A DNA stretch of 64,000 bases from Flaccisagitta enflata (lineage: Eukaryota > Chaetognatha > Sagittoidea > Aphragmophora): positions 30,380,001-30,444,000 of the forward strand of contig OZ231126.1 of NCBI GenBank assembly GCA_965153355.1. Direction: 5' to 3'. The notes beneath the pieces are model-generated. The model was not told the origin of the DNA, did not search any database, and saw only the letters and a program-made list of their open reading frames with translations. Below, piece after piece: positions 12,480 to 26,832 of this stretch (its first letter is position 1; each line of letters starts with the position of its first letter). A program made the position numbers and the translations under genes.

Positions 12480-14250
12480 AGGAAATAGAAATCTTCCCGC
12501 ACGTTTCAGTCTATAACTCTTGTGAAAATCATCTGACTAAGAAAAAATTGGTGACTAAAATGAAGCTCTTCGAATTTGCAAGCCATCTACGCAAACCGCA
12601 TCCTGCTATCTCATTGGGTTTAGAAGTTATCTTAATTTGAATGAAATCATTCCATTTGAAGATTTCTTAATTTGAATTTTTTACAGTAAGTCTTATCCAT
12701 TCAAAGTTAAATATCTCCGTTGTTTTTTGATCAATTGACAAAAAATTGGTGGCCAAAATGAAGAGTTTTTCAAGGGGCATCTTTTTCCTTTTTTGCGCAA
12801 CAAATTCAGTCCAGCCGTTTAAAAGTTATGATCACTCAAAGATAAAAAGGAGGAAAAAATTTGTTTCATGGAAAAAGGCTGGAAGCCATCACTCCAAAGT
12901 ACCTCCTGATACTTTACAAATTGCTGAACCGGCCATTGGCGGTGATAATTGAGTCAGGGGGAGCCTACATCTATCATTGATCCATTTGCAATCAACAGAT
13001 ATACGTGATCATGTAGATAAATGACATGAATTCATAGGTGGGAAGATTTCTATTTCCTAGATAGTAAATTGTGAGTACAACCGAAGTAAATCAAAGGAAG
13101 AAAGGAAGAAAGAACTAAAGAGTTGAAATGCTAAAAAGTATGTTCGCTCAAGTATTTTATCGTGCATTGGCGTTCTCCGCTTATCTTGATGTTTCTATCA
13201 ATTTGTACTGAAAAGGCATTAAGCATTCAAGCAAGCGCCTCGCCGCCCCCAATCATAGTATGACCTTTTCAATTCAGACACTTGACATTTACAAGGAAAG
13301 AGAGCGAGAGAAGTAAAAAAATAGCGAGTTCAAAGAGTGAGGGAAATATTTCGGAGATCGTCTTGAAAAAGAAAGGCGCCTCGTTTACATTATTGATTGC
13401 ATTGACTTATGGGAACATGGTCCAATTGGAGCTAGCCACTGGAACCATGACGAGTGAAAAAATGCAGGGGTGTATAAAGTTGAGCGGCCTTTGATTTCCT
13501 TCCCCCCCCTGTCTTTGATTTCCCTCCCTGCCACTTTGGAAAATGGTTGGATTTTCTACCCCATAGAGTACAAATCTGATATAGATATAGTCAGAATAGT
13601 GTAAAATAGTGAAATAGTGTTGCAGTAATCAAATACTATCTTTTGGAACTGTCAAAAGTGTAAAATCTTCCAAAAATTTGTTTTTTCTTCTTTTCCCGTC
13701 TCAAAACCCTAACTTTATACACGTATGGAAAAACGTTATGGAAGCGAAAACTGAAGAAAATGCGAAAGTGGCATACAAGAAAATGCAAGCGCGGTGGTAG
13801 CTAGAGTTCGGCGATCTGGCTTATAAAAATCGGTTCAATTAGGTTCAATTGATAAATTAAAAATCGCGAATATAGGTTCGGTTCAGATACTGCTATAACC
13901 GACTTCCAGTTGCGGTTATTATCAATTTTTATTTGCATACTGACATTTTTTTTTTGCATGATGATTAAGTGTGGATCATTTAAGAATAGCACTGATTTTT
14001 TTTTAATCCTGCACTTTAGTAGCTATTTACTTTTACTCTTTTTATCATTTATTGTTTTTTAGATGTGTCACTTTTTATCTTTTTTTAATTTTATACGTTT
14101 TTTATTTTTTTAATTTCTATTCAGTTTTTTAATTTGGTTTAAGCTTTTCTTTTTTAACTTCTGCATTTTTTTCTATTTTTTTATGTTTGATAAACTTTTG
14201 TTTACTTTCAATTTATAGAAATTAAGCAAATGATCATCAAATGTGATGGA
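12480..14250. other. AT-rich intergenic, no gene seen
   Basis: Two blocks with the words AAAAATTGGTG-ACTAAAATGAAG recur at 12544 and 12740. T-rich DNA occupies 13990-14190. No credible open frame. Confidence 0.5.
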
Positions 14251-14253
14251 TGC

Positions 14254-14255
<2 letters not shown>

Positions 14256-14339
<84 letters not shown>

Positions 14340-14350
14340 AGAGAGAGAGA
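14256..14350. repeat. (GA)n microsatellite
   Basis: About 40 GA units with one AATAAG interruption. Confidence 0.95.
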
Positions 14351-14591
14351 AACCGAGTCACTTGATCGGTTTATTGTTGTATTCCGATTTCCGGTCATTG
14401 ATAAAATGGTAACCTAGTTTAGGTTATTAGCGGGTACCCTTCGACCTGTGGTGGTAGCTAAAGCAAATGTGGTGGAATGAGACGCGAAATTGAGGGAAGC
14501 AGATACGCAGGCGTAGCAGAAGCAGAAAAGCAAAAGCAGAAGCGGTGCGGGTAGTCCGAGGTAAATGATCGAAGCCGGATAGACGCTCAAT

Positions 14592-14700
14592 AAGCAATCG
14601 CTTGCGGTTGGGCAGGGGCAGTTATGCTCTGAAATTTCTAGTTCAAACGATAACGCGTCATACGAAAATAGCATTTCTGACAGACCTACCAACAGACACA
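14592..14700 (+). mobile_element. Family A fragment
   Basis: Contains CGCTTGCGGTTGGGCAGGGG followed by CAGTTATGCTCTGA and, further on, GACAGACCTACCAACAGAC. This matches the internal part of copies at 18937 and 53640. Both termini are missing. Confidence 0.45.
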
Positions 14701-15063
14701 TCATCTTTAAGGATCGCACGGAGTAGCTTAGCGAGCTCAAGCGACTAATGAACAGTGGCAGCGGAGGAAGCAGATGCAAGAGCGTTGTGGGACTGCAAGT
14801 GGCGGAGTGAGTGGGCACGCAATAATAAAGACTATCGTGTTAAAGAAACTTAAAAGCTAACGGATTCTGCGCAAACAGACGCTTCATCGCTATAATACTT
14901 CATGAACAACGCTCTTGATTAGCTACGTCCGTTCCGTAACATGGTCCTGTGTTTTATGAAGTGTGCGATGGAGTGTGCTTGTATCGAATCAAAACATTAA
15001 CATTTCCATACTTTGTACCTTTACTGTCATCTATCTCGAAACCGCAGATTTCATTACGAAAAC

Positions 15064-15968
15064 ATGAAATTGATAATTTTTTTGTTCTTCGTTTACTCGG
15101 CTTACGGACTCAAGTGCTATCAAACAAAGAGAGAAGTCTCACAAGTGGGGTGAGTTTTTCATGCGCAATTTCTCTAGAATTGGCAAAAACTGCATCTTGA
15201 AATAGCACATTAAATGTTGTAATTGGCATAGCCGATCAAAGTCTTTCCATGGCAAAGGGCAGCAATGAAATTTTTCTCGACTTTGAAAAACCATAACATT
15301 GGTGTACAATGAAATAATACCATGTAATTTGGTGACAGCATCCCTTTAGACCATGACTCCCTTTTTTTGCGCAGATTGACTAATATGGGCGCGGGGCTTG
15401 ATATGGGCGACCCTTTTGAGTGTTCTTGTGACAAAGCGTCAGACTACAAACCGAAATGCGCTTTAAAGGAATGCGACTCCAAAAAGTGCAGCAGGATTGC
15501 AGGTAAGTTGATTGTTTAGAATCGCCTTTAAAACCGAAGTAGTAAGGTCCACTCTATAAGAGTTGTCACTGCTCTAAAAAAACCGTCGCTGAACCAACAT
15601 TTAGCATTTAATATCATCTTTTTAGATTCTTGAAACGAATATGATTATGCCTTTTTAAGGTAAATCGGAAGGAAATTCTACACATTTTCTTGCGCTGGCG
15701 CTAGTGACACAATTGGATGCAACCCATACAAGAAAACGGTGCCCCCCATAAAAGGCACCAAATGCGTCTGCGATGACAAGGACGGTTGCAACACGGGATC
15801 AACCAAAGAACCAAATTGCAACTTGCTGCTCACACAAGTTTTTGTTGTGTTGCTTTTCGGAAGTAAGTTGTCATCGTCATTACTACGTATCTCTGTCGTG
15901 ATAATAATGTTTTGGAATTTTGGTGTGCTATCACATTTAGGTGCTACATGTGTACTGCATAGTTTTCT

Positions 15969-15978
<10 letters not shown>
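15064..15978 (+). CDS. Small secreted, probably GPI-anchored cysteine-rich protein (Ly6/three-finger-like)
   Basis: Exon 1 (15064-15149) encodes a signal peptide MKLIIFLFFVYSAYG followed by LKCYQT, and ends at a GTGAGT donor. Exon 2 (15375-15502) follows a pyrimidine-rich GCAG acceptor in phase, holds five Cys and ends at a GTAAGT donor. Exon 3 (about 15672-15862) holds six Cys with the ending TKCVCDDKDGCN, then a hydrophobic LLLTQVFVVLLFG. Exon 4 (15941-15978) adds a short tail to TGA. Signal peptide, LxCY start, C-x-C-D-D-x-D-x-C-N ending and hydrophobic tail are the pattern of Ly6/uPAR-type cell-surface proteins in animals; ligand unknown. Oddities: no AG before exon 3 restores the phase left by exon 2 (off by one base), suggesting an unseen micro-exon, a sequencing error or a frameshifted pseudogene. 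The last intron is 78 bp, in frame and without stops, so it may be retained. The usual second Cys of the LxCYxC start is Thr. Confidence 0.65.
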
Positions 15979-16181
<203 letters not shown>

Positions 16182-16199
16182 AACAGGATTGAATGGAAC

Positions 16200-17048
16200 C
16201 GAATGACGAAATAACTAATGAACTGAGAGACTGATTTCATAACGCCTCTAAAAAGGAAAAGGGACTCGGTCTTCATTGCGTTTGATTCTATCACCTAAAA
16301 TTCACATACGCATAGTTGAATACTTTGATCATTTGATTGTAAATCGGAATGAGTCGATACGCGGAATTTTGATCATTTTAACAGCTTAAGACAGTATGCC
16401 GGATGCCCAGATCCTACTATGTCGTGGTGCAGAACAGCGCCAAATTTGACAAATCGTTCTGAACTGTGATAGAATACGCCACTATGCAGCGGAAATGTGG
16501 CAAAAACTAAAGTGTTATGCATGCTTTATACTCCCTAAATTAATTAAAAACCGGTTAAGTGACCAATGGTATTGATCTCGCGTCGGTAAAGTCGCAGCAT
16601 ACTCAGTGAAACAACAGAATTCTTGGAAAAAAATTGCACGGAAAACTTTAGATGTTGCCACGTAAAAAACCGAATCTGTCTCTGAATGCAACATTTTGCA
16701 TTTCTAAACACATGGCCTGTTTCTTAAAAGTTTTCAGACTGATGCCATGTTTTTCAAAATGCAAAATTTTGAATTAAGAGACAGATTCGGTTTTTTACGC
16801 GAGACATGTCAATGCACAAGAATCCATTTTTGGTAAAAATACATCAATTTCGCATGCTTTTTTCTCTAATTTCCTAAGCATATGGTACAGAAAAACGTTT
16901 TTCTATGCAAAAAATTGATGATTACCAACCATAAATCCTTTATCTACATAAAAATTCTTTGAATAGATAAGATAAAAAATATCATATAAATCGTTTTGAC
17001 TTGTCAAATTGCGCACTCGTTTGCACTATGACCTATATAGGAAACAGA
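16200..17048. other. AT-rich intergenic, no gene seen
   Basis: No open frame or motif of note apart from the palindrome at 16661-16800. Confidence 0.5.
16661..16800. repeat. 140-bp imperfect palindrome
   Basis: Outer arms 16661-16684 and 16777-16800 are perfect complements (CGTAAAAAACCGAATCTGTC and reverse). The inner sequence, including GCATTTTGCATTT-type words and CATGGC/GCCATG, continues pairing with mismatches. It could be a small foldback element or form a long RNA hairpin. Confidence 0.8.
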
Positions 17049-17050
17049 TA

Positions 17051-18180
17051 CAGTACCTTCCGAGCAAACCCGGCTAAAACTGGAGGATTAATTTTTGTTA
17101 TTTCAATTTCATTTCCCAAATTTTATTTTTTGTATTTAACTTAATAAAAAGATACTTAATTCCTTGAACATATTTTGCTGTTAAAAAAAATAACTCGTGA
17201 AATCAAAGTGCATGAAGACATCAATTTGAAGTCTTCTAACCCAGACCATTGGATTCAGCAGAAAATTTTACCTTCCCTTGACAACAAGAACAGCTCAATT
17301 AGATAATTATTCCAGGTTTTATGGTCATTTAAAGTTTTTAAGAGCAATTGTCCTAAATCATTTTAAGACAATTGTCCTTAGAAAATTAAAATAGCTGTAA
17401 AACCTGTACATAAGACTTAAAAACAACTGAGTAAATCTAGGCTATAAAGTGTTTACCGCGTCATACCAAGTCAGCCGGAAAAAGACGCAAGATTAGATTT
17501 AAATGAAAAAAGGAATAAAGCTAAAAAGAAAAAGAACGATTACAATCAGGAACTATGACCAAGTTATCGACGCATTGAAATTAATTTGTCGCGGATTTTT
17601 TTTGAGAAGAATCAACTTGAAAAAGGTTGTTAACTAATTTGCCACGCGTAAGACTGTCATCGGGTTGTCAGCAAGCGTCATGTAACAATAGACACTGTAT
17701 CAATGCATAATTATCTGCAGACAGATCGAACCTAATTATTGAGCTTAATGTCTGTGACCATAAGTCATTGGTTCTCCTCAAATCAATGATTTTCAGGGCA
17801 TTTAACCTTGCCGGAGAAGATGTTTTTTTATTCATTTTTTCTAGCCCATTGCCTCTTCCCTAGGCCAAAAACAGTGCTAAAATACCGCCAGTTAAAAACC
17901 GGTAATGATTAACCGAGATGAATAGTCATCTGATTGAGATGTTCTTGTTGTCTAGGTTTGATAAAATTTTTTGCTGAATCCAATGGTTTGGGCTAGAACA
18001 CTCCAAATTGATGTCTTCATGCACTTTGATTTAACGAGTTATTTCTTTTTATAGCAAAATATGTTCAAGGAATTAAATATCCTTTAATTAGATCAAATAC
18101 AAAAACAAAAATAAGGAAATAAGATTAAGGTTCCAAAAATTAATCCTCCAGTTTTAGCCGGGTTTGCTCGGAAGGTACTG
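17051..18180. mobile_element. 1.13-kb TA-flanked inverted-repeat element (MITE-like)
   Basis: The ends CAGTACCTTCCGAGC and its exact complement are flanked by TA on both sides (17049-17050, 18181-18182). Terminal inverted repeats extend about 220 bp (17051-17270 and 17965-18180) with mismatches, including TTCATGCACTTTGATTT-type words. TA duplication and CAGT ends are typical of Tc1/mariner-type elements; no transposase frame is present, so it is non-autonomous. Confidence 0.85.
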
Positions 18181-18551
18181 TATACGGACACCTAACCATG
18201 ATTTTAACCGCTAAACTTTATCAACCAATAAACAAGGCCGGATACACGAATGGGCAGGGGCCGGAAGCGAAAACCGCTCGAAATTTAACAATAATTGTTA
18301 TCTACCGACCGACAGGGCAAAGTGTAGAGTCGCGTGTCCGCGACTAAAGATTGAACGCACTTCAACAAACTATGACAACAAATTTTTGATTCAAGACTAA
18401 GCAGACTCCAGAGCTCAGTAGCTCAATCCGTTTCCAAATGAGCACATGATCGGTCAAAATACCATATGATGACTGAAGATTGATACTTTTGTATATCGAT
18501 TTCATTCAGTGAGTGAAAAGGCTGACTTTCCTCCAGCTGTCCGTATACAGT
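18177..18551. mobile_element. 375-bp segment with 14-bp terminal inverted repeats
   Basis: ACTGTATACGGACA (18177-18190) and its exact complement (18538-18551) bound a segment that contains a complete family A copy (18231-18348). The left repeat overlaps the last four bases of the neighbouring TA element. It could be a small element or a chance result of two insertions. Confidence 0.4.
18231..18348 (+). mobile_element. Family A element, minimal 118-bp copy
   Basis: Runs from AACAAGGCCGGATACACGAA through GGGCAGGGGCCGG and CCGACCGACAGG to the hairpin GAGTCGCGTGTCCGCGACTA. It has no core repeat and a reduced 5' motif. This is the shortest copy with both ends and so defines the family's minimum. 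Confidence 0.75.
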
Positions 18552-18752
18552 AGTTGTCGTCTAGACTTGGAAATACGGAGGAATTCATCACAGGATGACA
18601 AATATATTTAATTCTAAGAGACTAATATTTGGAATATATATTAAAGGATGCTTTATTGCCCATGGGTGTCGGTTGCCATGGAAACCTATTTCCATTTATT
18701 CACGCTTTTTAAAATTCTCTCTAGGGAACATTTTTTAAAATACAATTTTCTA

Positions 18753-18753
18753 G

Positions 18754-18850
<97 letters not shown>
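18753..18850. repeat. (CAA)n microsatellite
   Basis: About 32 CAA units. A glutamine-run frame spans it but has no support beyond the repeat. Confidence 0.95.
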
Positions 18851-18936
18851 TGCACGACGCCCTTTTCAGGAGGTGGAGAGTACAAGTGTTTGGAGATAAC
18901 GACAGTCTGATATTCACAACTGAATTAACCAATTAG

Positions 18937-19005
18937 TAGTCGCTTGCGGGTGGGCAAGGGCAGTGAAGAGGTTGGGCAGGGGCCTCAATATGACTGGACG
19001 GGGAT
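18937..19005 (+). mobile_element. Family A fragment
   Basis: AGTCGCTTGCGGGTGGGCAA followed by GGGCAGTGAAGAGGTTGGGCAG, the internal 5' part of family A. Both ends are missing. Confidence 0.45.
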
Positions 19006-19100
19006 CGTAATGAAGATGGAAAATGGCAAAAATACTCGGAAATCACCAACTTTAGTCACCATTTAAAATACAATTCATAAACAAAGATTTGAATTCATAC

Positions 19101-21516
<2,416 letters not shown>

Positions 21517-21522
21517 TTCCAC

Positions 21523-22574
21523 TTCATTTCCGGTTTCAATAAATGTCCAAATTTACGTCATTTTGGGTTCATTTTCAATTTTGTTTCATTCCCATATTCA
21601 CTGCCTCATTTTTATGTCTTTTTTTCGGGTTTGCTTCATTTTTTTTATTTCAATTTACTTTCTTCTTTTTACTTCAGTCCGGTTTTGTTTCATTTCCAGA
21701 TTTCCTTCATTTTCTGTTTTTTTTTTTCTTTCCGATTCATTTTCAGTTTTCCTTCATTTTCGGTTTTGTATCATCTCCGACTTCAATTTGTTCTCGATTT
21801 TGCCATTTTGATTTGAAATACTCTCATCATCGATAAAGTTTTCGAATTTGATCTCATTTGTTCACAAATCCACACGACGTATTCCAAGACAGTTCATGAT
21901 AATGTACCGACGATTCAACACGACAACCGACATTTTGATCAATTTTCAACATTTTTTGCGCAGTTTTCAGTTGGTAAACAAACCTGCAATAAATCTGCGG
22001 TAAAAACTTTGTTTGCTGATATTAAAAACAAATTGATTATACATATATAGATCAACACTGGTTTTGATAACTAACATTGGTTTGTCAAAATACTGTCTGT
22101 CTCCAATCCATCTTTAGTTATGGATGATTTTTTATGTCTATGATTCTTCTTCCCCCCCCCCCCAAAAAAAAATCTAAAAATAATGTAGAAACCGCGCGAG
22201 TAGAAATGAGGCGTTCGGCGGTCGTTGCCCTTTTTGTTTTCCCTCTGCCGTATTTTATTAGTGTTGCGCAGACACTTGATCAATGTTGCCCGTACGCGCA
22301 TGCTATGTTGTCTGGACGCTGATTGGCTATTGACGCTCTCTCACCTTATCGAATCATAACAAGACTACCGGTCCAGTATTTGCTTACTTTTAACTTTGGT
22401 TTTTCTCTGTCATTGGTCGCCTACCTCTTGAACAATTAAGACGTCTCTTCTTATAATTTTATGACATTTTTATGTGACATTTTATCGATCCAGCGAACAT
22501 CCATGGAATGGAAGGACGTGAATAAATAAGTGAAATAAAAGGAAATAAAACACTCGGAAATGAAATAAAAACAA
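21523..22574. other. T-rich region upstream of the disordered-protein exon; no other gene
   Basis: 21540-21800 is rich in TTCATTTTC words with period-like spacing of about 20-25 bp. On the minus strand it is the 5' leader or promoter side of the long exon. No TATA-like site stands out. A run of ten C lies at 22154-22163. Confidence 0.45.
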
Positions 22575-22576
22575 TA

Positions 22577-23000
22577 CACTCTTTTTTTTTTATAAGAACC
22601 TAGTTTATAAGAACATCAAGGCTTCAAATGGCCTCAAAATTAAGAACATCTTAAGAACATATGAAGGCTTCATTTTGAGAGAAAAAAATTTTGTTAATTG
22701 TGATACTTAAGAAATATCAATAAAATACTAAAATTTTAGTACATTTACCATAAAATCTTACTACCTTAATGATAAATTCCTTGAAAATACCCTTTGATTT
22801 TGTTGTTTAGTATCTATTTTAGTAAATATTGATTAACATGTATTAATTATCATTGAATAACAGTAAATCATAAGGTTTCTTTTAATTTATACAGTATTTG
22901 AAATTAAGAACATGTTAAGAACAGTGAAGGCTTAAATTGGCCTTCAAAATAAGAACATGAAGCCTTCGAAAAAAATGACGTTCTCATAAAAAAAAGAGTG
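22577..23000. mobile_element. 424-bp TA-flanked MITE
   Basis: The terminal repeats CACTCTTTTTTT and complement lie between TA dinucleotides (22575-22576, 23001-23002). The subterminal words AAGAACAT, GAAGGCTT and GGCCT occur in inverted order on both sides. The middle is AT-rich. No coding capacity; Tc1/mariner-type by TA target. Confidence 0.85.
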
Positions 23001-23002
23001 TA

Positions 23003-23298
23003 CTACAAACAGTGAAAAGACTCCAGAAATACAAACATTTAGCCAGAGGAGGCTTGAAGGATACAGCGGTTTGTGTCTCTTTTTGGTGTCTCTTTTGGAC
23101 GTCCACGGCGCTAAGAGGAGACATTTTGGCAGATATTTGGCGTCATTCTTGCAGGTTGAGTTTGTGGGCTGTTGATCTGCTACTGAGTCCGATGCATTGT
23201 CAGGTCAGGTTTGGGGGTTTGTTTGTTGGTCTTTGGAGGCTTTTAGGGGCCTCATTAATAAATCGGTAAAAAGCCAAAAAAAAAAAAAAAAAAAAAAA
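23003..23298 (+). pseudogene. Possible retroposed sequence with AATAAA and poly(A)
   Basis: A segment beginning just after the MITE ends with AATAAA (23257-23262) and, 13 bases later, a run of about 23 A (23276-23298). This is the arrangement of a reverse-transcribed polyadenylated RNA. An 85-codon frame (23012-23269) in it has no family I recognise. No target-site duplication was identified. Confidence 0.35.
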
Positions 23299-23299
23299 G

Positions 23300-24050
23300 C
23301 CGCATTTTAAAGGTGACTGCGATTGCATTTTGCTGAGCCAAAGACCAGACGGAATTCTTTGTTTTTATCATTCATGATCCCCTTTTTTTGTTCCTCTCTT
23401 CTGCTTCGTCTTTTCATTTACTTTTTTTATAATTTCTTGTTTTTGTTATTCAAATCATTTGTCTTTCATTTCATGTGTGTGTGGAGGTGGAAGCAGCTCT
23501 CTCTCTCGATCTATGTTCTTTTTTGTTTTTCATTCTTTTTTCGGTATCGAAAGGAAGAGGAAAGGAGGGAAGAATGGAAGATGATTTGCTCTACTAGTCC
23601 ACCTGCCGGTATGCAAGAAAAGTATTTTCATCATCTAGAAATGAACGTGTTCATGATGCGACCATATTTTGTCTTGTTTAGATTGATATTCGCCCATTCA
23701 TGTTCTCTCATGTACAATCATCACCGCATGGGCGTTGCCTACTATCCAGGAAATATGTTTGGAAGCACCTTAAAAGAGGAATATCTTAACTCCCCGTTGA
23801 GATAAATAAGAAAAATCTATGAGCATTTTAATCTACATCGAAAAATCTACAATATGAGTGCGATCTCGTCTCTTTGCGTCAAACCGTTAAAAAATGCCAT
23901 TAGTTTGAAGTTAATCATGCACTTTTAAAAATGGCAAAAAAAGAAGAATTTATTTTTTCTCCTACCCTTCCATCTTTGAATTACTCTCAAATTTTACATA
24001 AAAAAATGATAAAAACATGCGGATTGCTCCGCTGGTTAGCTCTCGAGCTT
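23300..24050. other. AT-rich intergenic, no confident gene
   Basis: A 160-codon frame without an ATG at its start (23323-23805, plus) has a Phe-rich first half, as expected of T-rich DNA, and no motif. I do not call it a gene. Confidence 0.45.
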
Positions 24051-24059
24051 TAGTTATCT

Positions 24060-24600
24060 ACAATTGCGGATGTGGCAGTTGAAAAGGACATTCGCTTCTG
24101 GATCACTGATGATCTGTCTTTGTCTACTCATGTGAGTAAAGCACGATGCAAAGCACTTGCAGAAATTGCTCGTATCAGAAGGAACTTCACGCACATTGAT
24201 AAGAGGGCCTTTTGTGTTCTGTAAAACCAGCGCATAAGGCCCCACCATGACTATGGCATGACAGTCTGCCCGCCGGGAACATCAGCAGAGTCCAAGCAGT
24301 TGGAGGCTGTGCAATTCAAGCGACAGCGCTGGTCATGGGACTCAAGAAGCTGAATTCGGAAGAAAGGCGGAAAAAGTTGGGACTGATGACACTTAAACAG
24401 AGGAGGGAGAGAGGTGACCTGATTGAGGTGTTCAAAATCCTCCATGGCCTGAAAAGGATAGACCCTGGGCACTTCTGGGAAGTCAGAAATGCAAGGGGTG
24501 GTCCAAGGTTGGTAAAGGCTATAGCTGAGAATGGACGGAAACTGGCCATCTTACTTCTCATAAAGCGTGATTCAAAAATGGAATTTCTTGGGAGCGGAAC
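24060..24600 (+). pseudogene. Non-LTR retrotransposon (LINE) reverse-transcriptase C-terminal remnant
   Basis: The frame from 24078 reads VEKDIRFWITDDLSLSTHVS, then SKARCKALAEIARIRRNF and RPHHDYG; after a frameshift near 24330 it reads LGLMTLKQRRERGDLIEVFK and ILHGLKRIDPG. This order (EKDLG-like, RPHLEYG-like, RRxRGDLIExxKIL) is the thumb/C-terminal region of CR1/jockey-type LINE ORF2 in animals. One in-frame stop (24222-24224) and the frameshift show that it is dead. The polymerase core with its YxDD box is missing, as in 5'-truncated copies. A TA-flanked MITE adjoins at 24601. Confidence 0.85.
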
Positions 24601-24602
24601 TA

Positions 24603-25596
24603 CAGTATGATTTTTTTCAAATGACATAAAAGATGACGACATAAATCCTAAACGAATCAACATAATCAAATTCTGAAAAAAAAAACGCCTGAAAGAGTAG
24701 GTTAATGCATTTATTCATGCCAAATTTCAGCATTCCGACTCAAGTAGTTTAGCCTCAATCGCTTTTTGAAGTCAAACTATAAATCATCCAAAATAACTTT
24801 TTTTAAACTATAACAAAAGAAAAAAAGTGAACTACTTGTTTGTCAGTGTTTAACATCCAAGCAATGAGAAAAACATAGCAAAATCTATGACCATTTTGAA
24901 GCTCTGCGAAAGATCTTTCAAATGAGACCTTGCTGGATATCCTAGCTCTATCCGTTTAGAAATGGCATTAGAATGAAGACTAGGTAGTCAAGAATGCGGA
25001 ATTTCACAACGTGATTTTCATGGGTTATCTTTATTCTAACTTAAAAATCAAATGCAATGAGTCAGAAATTTGTCCTTGGTCCCATTTTAAAGAAAATTTG
25101 AAGCTCTTTAATTTGCTCATGGATAACAAGTAGCTAAGACAATCCTGACCTGCATCATTGAAAAAAACGAAATGACAAAAATTACTCATTGGAAAAAAAT
25201 TGAAATGATCATTTTTTTTCAATCAGTGATTTTTTTCTTCAAACCTTTGCCATTTCTAAACAAATTAAGCTACAATTACCAGCAACGTCGCGTTTGGAAG
25301 AATTTTTGCAGAGCTTTCAAACGGTCATGGATTTTCCATGGTTCAGGTCCTTGGTTAAGCCAAAATTAGCAAAACATAGTGTTTGCCTTTTTTCTTTGCC
25401 ATAGGAGTAGGAAGAAATTGATATCTTCACTTTAAATGTAAATAGAAGCTAAATTACTTGAGTCGGAATGCTGAAATTTAGCATGAATAAATGCATTAAC
25501 CTACTCTTTCAGGCGTTTTTTTGCAGAATTTGATTATGTTGATTCGTTCAGGATTTATGTTGTCATCTTTTATGTCATTTGAAAAAAATCATACTG
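24603..25596. mobile_element. 994-bp TA-flanked inverted-repeat element
   Basis: The ends CAGTATGATTTTTTTCAAAT and complement lie between TA dinucleotides (24601-24602, 25597-25598). Terminal inverted repeats of about 155 bp are about 95% identical (24603-24760; 25450-25596). The inside holds further imperfect inverted words (TCTTTCAAATGAGA, TTAGAAATGGCA). No transposase; non-autonomous Tc1/mariner-like by its TA target. It sits at the broken 3' side of the LINE fragment. Confidence 0.9.
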
Positions 25597-25599
25597 TAA

Positions 25600-26555
25600 A
25601 AACCGCACCCTGGCTGGAATGTTTCAAGTGCTGGTTGGATGAAAATCTGCTTGGTAGCAATTAGCTGATGATTAAATTGGACCGTGTTTAGTGACAGGCC
25701 GCACGTTTTGGCCCTCATAGAACAGATGGTCACTTGAAATCAGCCAATATTGGTTCTGGTGAATAGTGAGAGAGCCGCACACTCTGGCCCTCACAGATGG
25801 TTTAGGTAGAATTGCTGGTGTTATCATAATGCTACCTCTCGCTTTGGACTCTGTTGGATTTTGGGGACACATCTTTTTGTACGGGACATCAATGGAGCTC
25901 TTTAGAGGTTTTGCGCGTTGGTATTGTATCGGTAACATCACCTTTGTGATTTGATGGGTGTGTTTTGAACGGGTGAATGTTTGACTTATTGATGCTAGGT
26001 CAACAGGCAGTGTTGCCTTCCTTTACTAGCTAAATGAATTTGAATTTGAATTTGTATAATCTCATGGATTTTTTGTCAGTTTTCAAAAGGGTAGTAGCCC
26101 AATTATGCAGCCAAAATGACCAGAATATACCATTTTTACCACAACCACTTCTTAGTTGTGATAAACGAGTCAAACTTGCGGTTCCTTAATTGGATTGAAG
26201 ATAGTTTTTCTCTTTTGTTCTAGTTGGTATGAATATAGAGATAACCAAAAACAATCAGGTATATGAGTCTTAAGTGCATAAGGGGGAAAACATACTACAA
26301 ACCCTATGTGCTTCCAATTTTTTTTTCGTAGACAGTAACATACGCATTCAATATTGTTCAATGCATATTTAAGAACGAGAGCACGATGTGCACATTTTTC
26401 ATTTAGTATGAACACTTTTTTATTTTTATTTTTTTGCTAACAATTTTCATTGTTCCTGGGCTAAAATGGAAGTTCCGGTACGAAATCTGAAATCGCTCTG
26501 AGATTTATATTATAAGTGTTTTTTTTCGGAATTCCGCGGCTTCCGTCATGGAAAA
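25600..26555. other. Intergenic, no gene seen
   Basis: A short direct repeat, GGCC(C)TCA(C/T)AGA with CCGCAC, occurs at 25700 and 25775. No coding signal. Confidence 0.45.
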
Positions 26556-26710
<155 letters not shown>

Positions 26711-26832
26711 AGATTGGGACAAAGAGTCACGGATAGAGACGGACAGATAGAAAATAGAACAAGACAGAGAAGAAGAAAAATAAATCCAGCGACAAAGAGG
26801 AACATGCAACAGTTAAGGATTGTATGGTAGTA

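Noticed and set aside
18648-18899. Polyglutamine protein
   Set aside because: A glutamine run from (CAA)n with short unrelated flanks and no splice or domain support.
23323-23805. 160-codon open frame in non-satellite DNA
   Set aside because: Begins without ATG, the first half is Phe-rich as expected from T-rich DNA, and no motif is recognisable.
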